Source of the DNA: Mesorhizobium muleiense
GTDB lineage: Bacteria > Pseudomonadota > Alphaproteobacteria > Rhizobiales > Rhizobiaceae
Direction: 5' to 3'
Assembly: GCF_900099905.1 (NCBI RefSeq)
Contig: NZ_FNEE01000015.1
Coordinates: forward strand, 82,622 to 146,621
Length of the DNA: 64,000 bases
The stretch's first letter is position 1; each line of letters opens with the position of its first letter. The notes below the pieces were generated by a model. The model was not told the DNA's origin, did no database searches, and saw only the letters and a list, made by a program, of their open reading frames with translations. Both the position numbers and the translations under genes were made by a program. Shown here in pieces: positions 33,342 through 42,215 of this stretch.

Positions 33342-34121
33342 TCAGCGGGAGATTGGCGACAACCCGAGAACGTCCTGCATGTCGTATTCGCCGGGTTCAT
33401 GGTCTGAAACCCAGCGTGCGGCAGTCAACGCACCGCGCGCGAACATGCCGCGATCCAAAGCGGAATGCGACAGTGTCAGAATCTCTTCGTCGGCGGCAAA
33501 TACCACACTATGCTCTCCAATGATGCCGCCGCCTCGCAATACGGAAAACCCGATTTCACCAAGCGCTCGCTCGCCAATAATACCATCGCGCCCGCGCCGT
33601 TCGACGGGAGCAAGCGGAACGCCCCGACCACTGGCCGCTGCTTCGCCTAGCATCAGCGCCGTTCCAGATGGTGCATCGATCTTCCGGCGATGGTGAGCTT
33701 CATGGACCTCGATATCCCAAACTTCAGCTGGGAAAGAGCGCGCGGCGCGCTCAACTAGGCCCACCAGCATGTTCACGCCAAGGGAGAAGTTGCCTGAACG
33801 CACGATCGCTATTTTACGTGCCGCCTCGGCGATCCGAGCGAGGTGAGTGTCCTCAAACCCTGTTGCGCCGATCACCATTGCTGGTCGACCCATCGCGGCG
33901 CACTTTTCTGCAAGCGCCGCCGATGCTTGGCCGGTCGTGAAATCCACGACGACATCCGCAGCGCGGAGCGCTGCGTCAACATGAATCAATCCGTCGACGA
34001 CTTTTTCGGGGCGTCCGAAGCCTCCTACGAGCGAAAAGGCAGGTGCTGCGGCGACAGCAGCGAGTAATGCTCTGCCCATGTGGCCCTGCGCGCCAGCGAC
34101 AGCGATTCTAATAGCAGGCAC
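33342..34121 (-). CDS. dapB: 4-hydroxy-tetrahydrodipicolinate reductase
   Basis: 259 residues from GTG 34121 (GTG-CCT-GCT, preceded by GGGAAGA); the frame is open 29 codons further but that part is not DapB-like. It reduces hydroxytetrahydrodipicolinate with NAD(P)H in lysine and meso-DAP synthesis. Motifs: RIAVAGAQGHMGRAL (nucleotide site), VVDFTTGQASA, IVRSGNFSLGVNMLV, VHEAHHRRKIDAPSGTALML (catalytic His and Lys) and SVVFAADEEILTLSHSALDR. It lies in a gene-poor accessory region away from other lysine genes, so it may be a second copy. I cannot check this in the window. Confidence 0.92.
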   Translation of the reverse strand: MPAIRIAVAGAQGHMGRALLAAVAAAPAFSLVGGFGRPEKVVDGLIHVDAALRAADVVVDFTTGQASAALAEKCAAMGRPAMVIGATGFEDTHLARIAEAARKIAIVRSGNFSLGVNMLVGLVERAARSFPAEVWDIEVHEAHHRRKIDAPSGTALMLGEAAASGRGVPLAPVERRGRDGIIGERALGEIGFSVLRGGGIIGEHSVVFAADEEILTLSHSALDRGMFARGALTAARWVSDHEPGEYDMQDVLGLSPISR

Positions 34122-34268
34122 CAATGTTCTTCCCTTAGCAACATCCAGATTAAAATCGACGGTTTCGTATCGATTTTGTACCGTCGCAGAAGTGGCCCAT
34201 CGCGACAACGTCTAAGGTCCGCAACGGGGTGATGGAAAGCGGCCTTGCGGCACAAGTGTCTGTCTGGA

Positions 34269-35147
34269 TCAGTGTCCAAGCGTTTCACTCAGGAAAACGT
34301 GTGAATCCTGAAACGAGCGATTGGCGGCGAGTTCATTGTATTGCAGGAAGTGGCCGAAGGACGAGATGCCCGTTTTCAGGTTCTCGGCGTCGAATGAGTG
34401 CGGGGCGTCCGGGTAGACGATGAGTTTGACGGGGCTCCCTTTGCCGCTGCGTTGCTCCATCATTTTCCGGCAGGCCGCCGCCGGGGTCCAATCGTCGCGT
34501 TCGCCGATTAGGATCAAGGTCGGAACGGCCATCTCACCACTCGTTACCGAGCATGAGGGGTAGTAGGCAATCGCAGCTTGGAATTTCTGCTTCATAAGCG
34601 CTGCCGCAGCGCCAAGCTGGACGGCTTGCAGCACAGCGATTCCGCCAGCGGAGAACCCCATTACCGCGACGCGTCGAGAGTCGACGAAGCCGAGCGTGGT
34701 GAGGAATTCCAAGGCGCCGTAGGCGTCGTTGACCCGATCGTAAAACAGCCGGTCGCAGGTATGCCGGATGCCGCGCGTCGTGAAACTGTCGACGGCTAAT
34801 ACGACATACCCCCAGGACGACAATCTTCTTGACCAGGCCTCTCTTTCTCGGAGGCCAAGGCCGGCACAGCCGTGAAGCAGGACGACAGCCGGGAACGGTC
34901 CATCCCCTGATGGGCGTGTCAGGAATCCCCGTATCGGCGCGCCGGAAAAAACTTTTGGTTCTTCGCCACGCTCCCGCGCCATGCGCGTCTGAAACGGTGT
35001 CGGCTGGAATGAGGCGCTTTTGAACTTCACCAACTGGTCGGCATTCGAATGAAAAATTCCAAGACAACTGATGATACCGCAGAAGATCAGTCTGGCTGCA
35101 TTTCGAAGGAAGGCTGGTAGGCCAAAGTCGATCCAGCGGGTGTGCAT
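34269..35147 (-). CDS. Exported dienelactone-hydrolase-family protein
   Basis: 292 residues. The N-terminal 36 residues contain a hydrophobic stretch (ARLIFCGIISCLGIFH) that looks like a signal peptide. The alpha/beta-hydrolase core shows VVLLHGCAGLGLRERE (oxyanion region), the nucleophile elbow VMGFSAGGIAVL with Ser166 (usual in this family is Cys), LIGERDDWTPAAACRKM for the Asp and YPDAPHSFDAENL for the His. Ser at the nucleophile means a general esterase or lipase rather than dienelactone hydrolase proper. It stands alone in an accessory region. The substrate is unknown. Confidence 0.8.
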   Translation of the reverse strand: MHTRWIDFGLPAFLRNAARLIFCGIISCLGIFHSNADQLVKFKSASFQPTPFQTRMARERGEEPKVFSGAPIRGFLTRPSGDGPFPAVVLLHGCAGLGLREREAWSRRLSSWGYVVLAVDSFTTRGIRHTCDRLFYDRVNDAYGALEFLTTLGFVDSRRVAVMGFSAGGIAVLQAVQLGAAAALMKQKFQAAIAYYPSCSVTSGEMAVPTLILIGERDDWTPAAACRKMMEQRSGKGSPVKLIVYPDAPHSFDAENLKTGISSFGHFLQYNELAANRSFQDSHVFLSETLGH

Positions 35148-35489
35148 CTCGGCTCCAGTCCCTCAGACTTCTTATCGACCGAGCTTATGCGCTGACCGGC
35201 AAGGTCTTCAATGGGTCGGCTTCGGCCGCTCGACCGTGATCGCTTTAACGACCGCCCCGGGCGCTAAGCAGCTATTGGCTCCCCCGCCGCACCGTCTCGA
35301 CCGCGAGTGACCCTCTCGGCAACGGTCGCAAAAGTTCAGCTTCGGGCTATCTTAGGTGGATCCAGGCTGCCCAGTCCGCCGGCTGGAGCACAACGACTTG
35401 TCGGTTGTGGTAAGGCGCCACGTCGCCATGACTCCCACCATGGCGCCGAAGGGATAGTCCCTTCCAGATGGTCGGCACCGCTGAGAGGA
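35148..35489. other. Gene-poor spacer between the hydrolase and the lipoprotein gene
   Basis: Apart from the SRAP relic (35347-35430), nothing here has a start site, codon bias or family motif. GC content and short open frames suggest decayed accessory DNA. Confidence 0.5.
35347..35430 (-). pseudogene. Relic of an SRAP (YedK/HMCES-type) gene
   Basis: On the minus strand the frame ending in the TAG at 35347-35349 reads DVAPYHNRQVVVLQPADWAA followed by WIHLR and the stop. This matches the conserved C-terminal part of SOS-response-associated peptidases, which crosslink to abasic sites with an N-terminal Cys. Upstream of about 35430 the frame loses similarity, and no Cys2 start region is seen nearby. 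So only a fragment is left. Confidence 0.5.
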
Positions 35490-35915
35490 TCAATCCGTCG
35501 AGATCGAACACTGAACTACTTGACCCGTTGCTTTGTCACGAACCCTTTTCGAAAACACGCGATGAAGGCCGATTGCGCGTGATTCAGCTTCACTGCTCGC
35601 AACGTAATCGGGAGTGCCGACATGCATTACCCAGCGAATGTCTCTGGGGGCGGCAGGTTTCCACGTAACTTTTGATCCATAGGCCGCTTTGCCCGGAGCT
35701 GTGCTATCGAACCGGCAGTCGATCGCTACGGGCATCATGCCTTTCTTAAACATTGCTTCGGTAACCCCGTCAAAATTTGACTTCCTAAGCCATCCATGCG
35801 CACCGCTGGTTGAAACTGTAGTGCACCCTGCCAGAGATATGCTCGATATCAAAAGCCCGATGGCCAATGCGCTGCCTACGGATGACCGCCGATTGCCTTC
35901 CTGATTCTGTTTCAT
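35490..35915 (-). CDS. Lipoprotein, hypothetical
   Basis: 141 residues. A lipoprotein signal is clear: GSALAIGLLISSISLAGC with Cys as the lipid site (SLAGC). The mature part is small, basic and soluble (GVTEAMFKKGMMPVAIDCRF, then TWKPAAPRDIRWVMHVG and ATGQVVQCSISTD) with two Cys that may pair. No family is recognised. The ATG at 35915 is the first in frame. It is isolated between the SRAP relic and the ligD relic in the decayed region. Confidence 0.65.
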   Translation of the reverse strand: MKQNQEGNRRSSVGSALAIGLLISSISLAGCTTVSTSGAHGWLRKSNFDGVTEAMFKKGMMPVAIDCRFDSTAPGKAAYGSKVTWKPAAPRDIRWVMHVGTPDYVASSEAESRAIGLHRVFSKRVRDKATGQVVQCSISTD

Positions 35916-36080
35916 ACCCGCCCCTCAGACTGAAAGTAGTTCGGGCTAGATAGGACGTCGGCGGGAAACAACGCAAGGCCCACTTTTAGTGTTCCCCTCC
36001 CGGTAAGGTGCGGATCACTTATCCGTAGAAGATCTTCGAAAAACACAAGGAATTGCCTGCCCAAGGGGCGTTGCGATAAC

Positions 36081-36509
36081 TCAACGCTGAGGTGGGCTTT
36101 GCAGCGTGAAGGCGTCCGGCAGAATCCCCTTTTCAACTTGGTTCCAGCTAACGGGAGCCGCGACCGAAAAGCCTGGGCGGGCACGTGGTGAATAGGCGCC
36201 CACAGCCGTGTTCCCGCGCCCATTGCGGAGATAATCGAGAAAGATGCGCCCATTGCGAGCGGACGGCGCGGCCGAGACAACATGGCGTTCAGGCTGCTTG
36301 CCGACGAGTCGCTGTGCCAGCTTACGTGCATACAGCCTGGCGGCGTCGTGGGTGATGACGGCCTGCAAAGGCGCCATCACATGCACGCCTTTGCCGCCGG
36401 TCAGTTTGGGCCAGCTATCGAGACCTTCTGACCGCAGCATGTCGCGCAACGTCAGTGCCGTGCCGGCGACTAGCTCCCATTCGATTGCGACGCTAGCGAC
36501 ACGGGCCAT
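36081..36509 (-). pseudogene. ligD: Relic of the LigD primase-polymerase domain
   Basis: The frame reads EWELVAGTALTLRDMLRSEG, LDSWPKLTGGKGVHVMAPLQ, IFLDYLRNGRGNTAVGAYSP and RARPGFSVAAPVSWNQVEKG, ending in FTL. This is the C-terminal part of the bacterial NHEJ polymerase domain (LigD PolDom), matched along its whole 142 residues. The upstream catalytic part and the ligase domain are missing, and the ATG at 36509 sits just before the point of lost similarity. It cannot be a working ligase. No ku gene is in the window. Confidence 0.75.
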
Positions 36510-36878
36510 GACTCTTTTCGTCCAGCGCGCCGAACGTCGCGATACTCAGGCCATGAACGCCAAGACGGACGAACTGCTTCGCGCGGTCGGCAAGGCTGAT
36601 ACCGAGACGGGTCAAGATCGACAAAGAGGAACCTGAAGAGATTGAAAGAGAACGAGAGCGAAAGCAGCAATGAGATTGACCGATAACGAGACCCGGCATA
36701 GCCGCGCGAAACCGTTGCAGCCCCAATGCGTTGGGTTGGGCCGCAAGTTACCGGATGAGCCGACAGACCATTGCCTACGGGAGAGGACTGGCAATGGTCT
36801 GTTGGATCAGACCGACTTCCAGATTTAGTGTCCTGCTATACCTTTCGGCACCGCGGGCTGTGATCCCAGTCACTTAGG
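36510..36878. other. No supported gene
   Basis: Contains only short frames. One 27-codon frame (36553-36636, MNAKTDELLRAVGKAD...) has weak start context. No repeat or structural RNA is recognised. Confidence 0.5.
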
Positions 36879-37178
36879 TCACTCGATGACTTTGATGATC
36901 TTGCGTGTGCCTGGATCAACGACAACGGTTCGGTTGTCGACCATCACGTAACTGTATTTGGTGTCGGGAACTTCATGAAGCTCGACCGTCTCGGGCAGCG
37001 TTGAGCCGATATTGAGCTCTATCCCAGGGACCTTCACCGATGCGAGCGGCTGCTTCTTCACATATTCCCTGATGACGGTCTCCTGTTCAGGCTCGATGAC
37101 TACGTCCTGAGCGGCAGCAGCGCCGATACCTGCCAGCAGCAGAAATCCCGCGGCTGCAGTGGAAAGTCGCATTTTCAT
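36879..37178 (-). CDS. DUF1236 small periplasmic protein
   Basis: 99 residues. Signal peptide (MKMRLSTAAAGFLLLAGIGA, cleaved at AAAAQ). The mature 75 residues carry the DUF1236 pattern: EQETVIREYVKKQPLASVKV, ELNIGSTLPETVELHEVPDT and YSYVMVDNRTVVVDPGTRKI. This domain is frequent in Rhizobiales periplasmic proteins and has no assigned function. The ATG at 37178 follows AGGAGG at good spacing. Monocistronic. Confidence 0.85.
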   Translation of the reverse strand: MKMRLSTAAAGFLLLAGIGAAAAQDVVIEPEQETVIREYVKKQPLASVKVPGIELNIGSTLPETVELHEVPDTKYSYVMVDNRTVVVDPGTRKIIKVIE

Positions 37179-37392
37179 AGTTGCCTCCTATGTGAGTCCT
37201 CTCGCGCCGAACAGCATCGTCACGCGCGATACTCACCGAACCCGCAGCAGCTGCAAAAGTTCCTTTGGCTGGGAGCTTCGGGCCGATCTCAGACAGGACC
37301 CAAGTCTCACTGTTCGCGCAACAGACTGGACATCGCACCATCCGGAACCGCGGCTGCCCGTAGTCGTTGCTCCGAGTTCACGGGAGGAGCCC

Positions 37393-37485
37393 ATGGAAAA
37401 TAGCGTCCACCAGGCCCACTGGTTACTCGGTCCGGTCTTCCCCGTCTCCATCGCGTTCCTGGCAATTGGAATGGTCGTTAGCTAG
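37393..37485 (+). CDS. 30-residue membrane peptide
   Basis: The frame reads MENSVHQAHWLLGPVFPVSI then AFLAIGMVVS and stops at 37485. GGGAGGAG lies 5 bases before the ATG, a near-ideal ribosome-binding site, which is rare for random short frames here. Residues 11-29 form one hydrophobic helix, so the peptide would sit in the inner membrane. No family known. It is divergent from the DUF1236 gene by 215 bases. Confidence 0.45.
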   Translation: MENSVHQAHWLLGPVFPVSIAFLAIGMVVS

Positions 37486-37596
37486 GGAATGCGCAGCAAG
37501 AGACCACCGCCATTCCTCGATTTGCGGGTGGTCCTGACCACGTCCGCCTAGGCGGGGCCTGTCAGCGGTTCCAAGGTGGCGAGGGCGGGCATCACC

Positions 37597-37779
37597 TCAC
37601 ATCAGATCTTCAGCAACCCCGTCGAATTTCTTGAGGCCTTCGCTTGGAGGCTTCTGCTTATGAAGTCCCTGTTCTGTTGCAGCCGCCTCGAAGGCGGCGA
37701 ACGCAGCTTGGTGACTGCGATGTCCGGCCAGGCATTCCTCGATCATTCGGATTGCTTCAAGCCGGGACGGCTTGTCCAT
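37597..37779 (-). CDS. Possible small helical protein
   Basis: 60 residues (MDKPSRLEAIRMIEECLAGH, RSHQAAFAAFEAAATEQGLH, KQKPPSEGLKKFDGVAEDLM). It is amphipathic and protein-like, but no ribosome-binding site precedes ATG 37779 and an upstream TTG is possible. No family recognised. It may be an island orphan or noise. Confidence 0.35.
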   Translation of the reverse strand: MDKPSRLEAIRMIEECLAGHRSHQAAFAAFEAAATEQGLHKQKPPSEGLKKFDGVAEDLM

Positions 37780-38068
37780 GAATGGCCATGGTTGCTGAAG
37801 CGCTCGTTTATCATTCCAGCCGACAGCTCGGCTGAATTCCAATGGGCCATAATAAACAAGCTAGTCCGAGAAGTACGTTCCATATCCGGCGAGACACGCT
37901 CAGAGGCTGCTGACGGCGGCATTCGCGGGCGACCCACCGGGTTGACGCCCTAATCGTGCTTAGCGAGAACGCAGCCGACCGTGGAGGGGTGGACCTCGAA
38001 CAGGCGGGTCGGCCTCGGACGCGCTCGCTGGCATTCGTCACTCTTGGCCATTTGTCTTCGTATTGCGC
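37780..38068. other. No supported gene
   Basis: Only low-quality overlapping frames in a stretch next to the VOC gene. No RNA or repeat recognised. Confidence 0.4.
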
Positions 38069-38506
38069 TCAGCTGAGTTCTTGGGCGAGTCCGATGAGGA
38101 GCCCTTCAGGCCCACGGATGTAGCAGAGCCGATACGCGTCTTTATACTGGACTACTTCGCCTTCGAGCTGCGCGCCGCGCGTGCGGAGCCTTTCAAGCGT
38201 CTCGTCGATGTCGTCCACGGCGAACATGACGCGGAGGTAGCCGAAGGCGTTGACCGGGGCGTTCCGGTGATCTGCGACGACAGGCGGCGTGAGGAAGCGG
38301 GAGAGCTCGAGCCGGCTGTGGCCGTCCGGTGTGCGCATCATGGCAATTTCGACACGCTGATCGCCCAGTCCAGTGACACGTCCGGCCCATTCTCCTTCGA
38401 TCGTGGCCCGCCCTTCGAGCTCGAGGCCGAGTTCGCGAAAGAAATCGATCGTCCCTCCGAGATCTTCGACGACGATCCCTACGTTGTCCATCCGCTTGAG
38501 CGCCAT
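38069..38506 (-). CDS. VOC (glyoxalase/bleomycin-resistance/dioxygenase-fold) protein
   Basis: 145 residues with the two beta-alpha-beta-beta-beta modules of the vicinal oxygen chelate fold. Module 1: MALKRMDNVGIVVEDLGGTI, FFRELGLELEG, AMMRTPDGHSRLELSRFLTP. Module 2: AFGYLRVMFAVDDIDETLER and GPEGLLIGLAQELS. Family members bind metal with His/Glu residues and act as lyases, isomerases, dioxygenases or drug binders; here only the C-terminal position is partly conserved, so an enzyme is not certain. Single gene with ATG 38506. Confidence 0.85.
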   Translation of the reverse strand: MALKRMDNVGIVVEDLGGTIDFFRELGLELEGRATIEGEWAGRVTGLGDQRVEIAMMRTPDGHSRLELSRFLTPPVVADHRNAPVNAFGYLRVMFAVDDIDETLERLRTRGAQLEGEVVQYKDAYRLCYIRGPEGLLIGLAQELS

Positions 38507-38752
38507 GTTTCGAATCTCCAGGGTGTCGTTCCAATCTACAAGATGTCGCCTAGTCTAACAGCGGACACTTGAGTGCCCGCAACACCGATAGATGATGACA
38601 TGTGGACGTGCGGTCGTGCCCACATGTCTACAATTCTGCGGCCCCACGGGGCTAAGGACAGGCATCACGAAACGGATGTGGTGAGAGCGCCACATGCAGC
38701 AACCGAACCCGCCGCACGTCGTGCCGATGCGGAGGCGCGCATGAGCGCGGCC
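38507..38752. other. Gene-poor spacer with a hairpin
   Basis: No gene is supported. GACATGTGG at 38597-38605 and CCACATGTC at 38620-38628 are perfect complements around 14 bases, the only notable structure. Confidence 0.4.
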
Positions 38753-38947
38753 CTACTGATGCCGCGCGAGCCGGTCCATGGATGCGTTTGCTTCGGCCAA
38801 ACTAGCCAGCGCTTGCTCGACTTTTTGAGCCGAGGCGTCAGTGCGCTTGATGTGCGGGATCATTTGCTGCCTCAACCGCGCGAGCCTTTCCGCGCGATAT
38901 ACATCGCCGTATCTCGCAGTTTCAAGGTGGAGGGTCGCGAGCCTCAT
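38753..38947 (-). CDS. Possible small coiled-coil protein
   Basis: 64 residues from ATG 38947: MRLATLHLETARYGDVYRAE, RLARLRQQMIPHIKRTDASA, QKVEQALASLAEANASMDRL, ARHQ. It is helical with a heptad-like pattern and natural codon use, but the start has only a weak GGAA site. No family recognised. Confidence 0.4.
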   Translation of the reverse strand: MRLATLHLETARYGDVYRAERLARLRQQMIPHIKRTDASAQKVEQALASLAEANASMDRLARHQ

Positions 38948-38953
38948 GGGCAA

Positions 38954-39298
38954 CGATTCCGATTATCTAGCAGTAGAAATTCGCGAATCCGCCTTTCGTT
39001 CCGATGTCCGACCTTGCCCTCGCAAAGGCTGGCCGGACGGCCGCGACGACTGAGCCGCATCCCTGCCAAAAGAGATCGTCCGCTGATGCTGCTCAGTCGA
39101 CCGCGGGGCCAACCAGGTAGCGGAAGTGATTGCGGATGTGGCCGTTGAAGAAGCGGCCCTTGGCGAAGGCGGCTCACGAGCAGCGCTGTTGCTAATCGCG
39201 GGGCCTTAGCAAAGCATCGCATTCGGCCGCTCGCTGGGCGGATTCGAGAACAAGGGCCAATCACGGCATGATCCGCCAATGGTGTCGGGGGATACCTT
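38954..39298. other. No supported gene
   Basis: On the minus strand, the frame ending at 39093 reads AAFAKGRFFNGHIRNHFRYL VGPAVD before its TGA (split here). It looks like the tail of a lost protein with no start. Otherwise nothing is seen. Confidence 0.4.
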
Positions 39299-39445
39299 AT
39301 GCGTTTAAAACGAAATGCTAGGCGGTCGGCCTTTCGACAGCCGCAGAGGCTGTTGGCGATTGTGACGGCGCTGGGTAGCAGGCTTTATCGTGTCTGGCGG
39401 CAGGTCCGCGGTCTCCTTGAAGTGCGGATCCGATTGCCGGCATAG
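39299..39445 (+). CDS. Possible 48-residue basic peptide
   Basis: MRLKRNARRSAFRQPQRLLA is followed by IVTALGSRLYRVWRQVRGLL EVRIRLPA (split here). GGGGGA lies 6 bases before the ATG. Very Arg-rich; could be a real small membrane-active or nucleic-acid-binding peptide or chance. Confidence 0.25.
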   Translation: MRLKRNARRSAFRQPQRLLAIVTALGSRLYRVWRQVRGLLEVRIRLPA

Positions 39446-39896
39446 CATCACATGGGTCCAAGTGTCAGGTCTTCACCATTAGCTTGGGTTTGGTAGCCGC
39501 GATTGCGATGCGTTGTGGGCGCAAAAAACTGCTACTATTTTAGGGCCATGCACGATTTTGCTTCGAAACGACGACTTAAGGTTCCGGCGACAGCACCATC
39601 TCTTATGTCGGAGACCAGAGTTTGCAACCGTGGCGGTAGCGCGGTCTTGACTTCTCCCCTTGTGGGAGAAGGTGGATCGGCGCGCAGCGCCGAGACGGAA
39701 GAGGGGTGTTGGCCGGAGTGCGGTTTTTGCCAAGCTGGAACACCCCCATCCGACTGAGCTTCGCTCGGCCACCTTCTCCCACAAGGGGAGAAGGGGGAGC
39801 GAACGATGATCGGGAGCGAGACGCCGAATTGAAGGCGAGGGGCTTTCGTGTGCTGCAACAACGGTCGCCGTTTGCGGTTCGCCGAGCCGAAGAAAT
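39446..39896. other. Gene-poor spacer downstream of parE, filled by a palindromic repeat
   Basis: Only the repeat at 39651-39793 is recognisable. No gene or RNA is supported. Confidence 0.5.
39651..39793. repeat. Long palindromic repeat, CTTCTCCC/GGGAGAAG family, copy 1
   Basis: CTTCTCCCCTTGTGGGAGAA at the left is mirrored by CTTCTCCCACAAGGGGAGAA at the right, about 140 bases apart, so the whole unit can fold into a long hairpin. A second copy, at 63504, has the same order of blocks (GGTGGAT...GGCGCG...AAGCTGGAACACCCC...). Confidence 0.8.
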
Positions 39897-41948
39897 TCAG
39901 ATATCCAGCACTTCCGTCTCGGCAAACTCCGCGCGTTCCTGGATGAAGCGGAAGCGGGCTTCCGGCTTGGTGCCCATCAGCGCGTCGACCGCATCCTTGG
40001 TCGCCGCCTCGGCATCGATCACGTCGACCCTGAGCAGCGTGCGCTTTCTCGGGTCCATGGTGGTTTCCTTGAGCTGGGCGGCCATCATTTCGCCCAACCC
40101 CTTGAAGCGGCCGATTTCGACCTTGCCGCGCCCGGTGAACTCGGTGCGCAGCAGTTCGTCCTTGTGCGCATCGTCGCGGGCATAGGCGACCTTGCCGCCC
40201 TGGCGGATCGAGTAGAGCGGCGGCACCGCCAGGTAGAGATGGCCGTCGCGGACCAGGCTCGGCATCTCCTGGTAGAAGAAGGTGATCAGCAGCGAAGCGA
40301 TATGGGCGCCGTCGACGTCGGCGTCGGTCATGATGATGACCCGGTCGTAGCGCAGATCCTGATCGCGGTATTTTGACCGCGTGCCACAGCCAAGCGCCTG
40401 GATCAGGTCGGAAATCTGCTGGTTGGCAGCCAGCTTGTCGTTGCCGGCGCTGGCGACGTTGAGAATCTTGCCGCGTAGCGGCAGCACTGCCTGGCTGGCG
40501 CGGTCGCGCGCCTGTTTCGCCGAGCCGCCGGCCGAATCGCCCTCGACGATGAAGAGCTCGGCGCCGGCCGCGGCATTCTGCGTGCAGTCGGCGAGCTTGC
40601 CGGGCAGGCGCAGCTTGCGCACCGCGCTCTTGCGCGAGACTTCCTTTTCCTGGCGGCGGCGCACCCGCTCGTCAGCACGCGCGATCACCCATTCGAGCAG
40701 CTTCGAAGCTTCCTGCGGGTTGTCGGCCAGCCAGTGGTCGAAGGGATCGCGGATCGCGGCCTCGACGATCCTGATCGCCTCGATCGTCGCCAGCCGGTCC
40801 TTGGTCTGGCCGACGAATTCCGGCTCGCGGATGAACACCGACAGCATGCCCGCCGCCGAGATCATGACGTCTTCCGAGGTGACGATCGAAGCGCGCTTGT
40901 TGCCGACCAGCTCGGCATAGGCGCGCAGGCCGCGCGTCAAGACGTTGCGGAAGCCAGCCTCATGGGTGCCGCCTTCGCCGGTCGGGATGGTGTTGCAGTA
41001 GGAGTTGAGGAACCCGTCGCCGCCGAACCAGGTCACCGCCCATTCGAGCGAGCCGTGGCCGCCTTGCCTGTCGCTTTTGCCGGCAAAGATTTCGCGGGTG
41101 ACCTGGAATTCGTCGCCGAGCGAGGCTTTCAGATAGTCCTTGAGGCCGCCGGGAAAATGGAACTCGGCCTTGGCGGGCGTCGTGTCCTTCTCCTTGATCA
41201 GCGAGGGGTCGCAGGTCCAGCGGATCTCGACGCCGCCGAACAGATAGGCCTTCGAGCGCGTCATCCGATAGAGCCGCGCCGGCTCGAATGCCGCACCCTT
41301 GCCGAAGATCTGCTCGTCGGGATGGAAGCGTATTCTGGTGCCGCGGCGGTTATGCACCTCGCCGAGCTGCTCCAGGCCGGTCACCGGAACGCCGCGCGAA
41401 AAGCGCTGGCGATAGAGCTGGCGGCCGCGCGCGACCTCGACCTCGAGATGGTCCGACAGCGCGTTGACGACGGAGACGCCGACGCCGTGCAGGCCGCCCG
41501 AGGTCTCGTAGACCTTGCTGTCGAACTTGCCGCCGGAATGCAGCGTCGTCATGATGACTTCGAGCGCAGGCTTCTTGAATTTCGGATGCGGATCGACCGG
41601 AATGCCGCGGCCATTGTCGGTCACCGCCAGATATCCGTCGGCCGAAAGCTCGACGTCGATGAAAGTCGCGTGGCCGGCGACCGCCTCGTCCATCGAATTG
41701 TCGATGACCTCGGCGAACAAATGGTGCATCGCCTTGTCGTCGGTGCCGCCGATATACATGCCGGGCCGCCGCCGCACCGGCTCCAGCCCTTCCAGAACCT
41801 CGATGTCGGCGGCACTGTAGCTCTCGCTGCCGTCGCGGGATGCCGGGCGCTTCGCCGCCTGCACCAGGGGGTCGGCCGGGCGCGCGGTGGCGCGAACCGG
41901 TTGCGGCTGCTTGTCCAGATTGCCGAAAAGATCGTTGCTGTCGTTCAT
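39897..41948 (-). CDS. parE: DNA topoisomerase IV subunit B
   Basis: 683 residues. ParE is the ATPase half of topoisomerase IV, which unlinks daughter chromosomes. The GHKL ATPase motifs are EVIDNSMDEAVAGHATF, VTDNGRGIPVDPHPKF, GGLHGVGVSVVNALSD and QTKDRL. The TOPRIM domain has EGDSAGGSAKQARDR, YDRVIIMTDADVDGAHI and the acidic metal residues. The C-terminus ends with RPRFIQE-type residues (RFRFIQERAEFAETEVLD). The length (683) and TOPRIM order fit ParE rather than GyrB (about 800). It is divergent from the GGDEF gene. Confidence 0.92.
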   Translation of the reverse strand: MNDSNDLFGNLDKQPQPVRATARPADPLVQAAKRPASRDGSESYSAADIEVLEGLEPVRRRPGMYIGGTDDKAMHHLFAEVIDNSMDEAVAGHATFIDVELSADGYLAVTDNGRGIPVDPHPKFKKPALEVIMTTLHSGGKFDSKVYETSGGLHGVGVSVVNALSDHLEVEVARGRQLYRQRFSRGVPVTGLEQLGEVHNRRGTRIRFHPDEQIFGKGAAFEPARLYRMTRSKAYLFGGVEIRWTCDPSLIKEKDTTPAKAEFHFPGGLKDYLKASLGDEFQVTREIFAGKSDRQGGHGSLEWAVTWFGGDGFLNSYCNTIPTGEGGTHEAGFRNVLTRGLRAYAELVGNKRASIVTSEDVMISAAGMLSVFIREPEFVGQTKDRLATIEAIRIVEAAIRDPFDHWLADNPQEASKLLEWVIARADERVRRRQEKEVSRKSAVRKLRLPGKLADCTQNAAAGAELFIVEGDSAGGSAKQARDRASQAVLPLRGKILNVASAGNDKLAANQQISDLIQALGCGTRSKYRDQDLRYDRVIIMTDADVDGAHIASLLITFFYQEMPSLVRDGHLYLAVPPLYSIRQGGKVAYARDDAHKDELLRTEFTGRGKVEIGRFKGLGEMMAAQLKETTMDPRKRTLLRVDVIDAEAATKDAVDALMGTKPEARFRFIQERAEFAETEVLDI

Positions 41949-42215
41949 GCTGGTCCTGGATTGCGATGCTGCGAATCACCACCCGATACTGCCACGCTTT
42001 TTGCGGGCAGGCGACGGAGGTTCCCGTTCCGTTCGAGGATAGAGCCTCTTACTGCAAAACCATTCGACAACCAAGCGGCGGAAATGGGCCGAGGGCATCG
42101 ACGCTTTGTAAACCTTGTCCGGAGGTTACGCCGGAAGGTTGGCCGAAAAAGGGTATTCGCGGATTGCTGCTGACCTAGAATGCGGCAGAACCCGAGAAGA
42201 GGCTGTCGCTTACGC

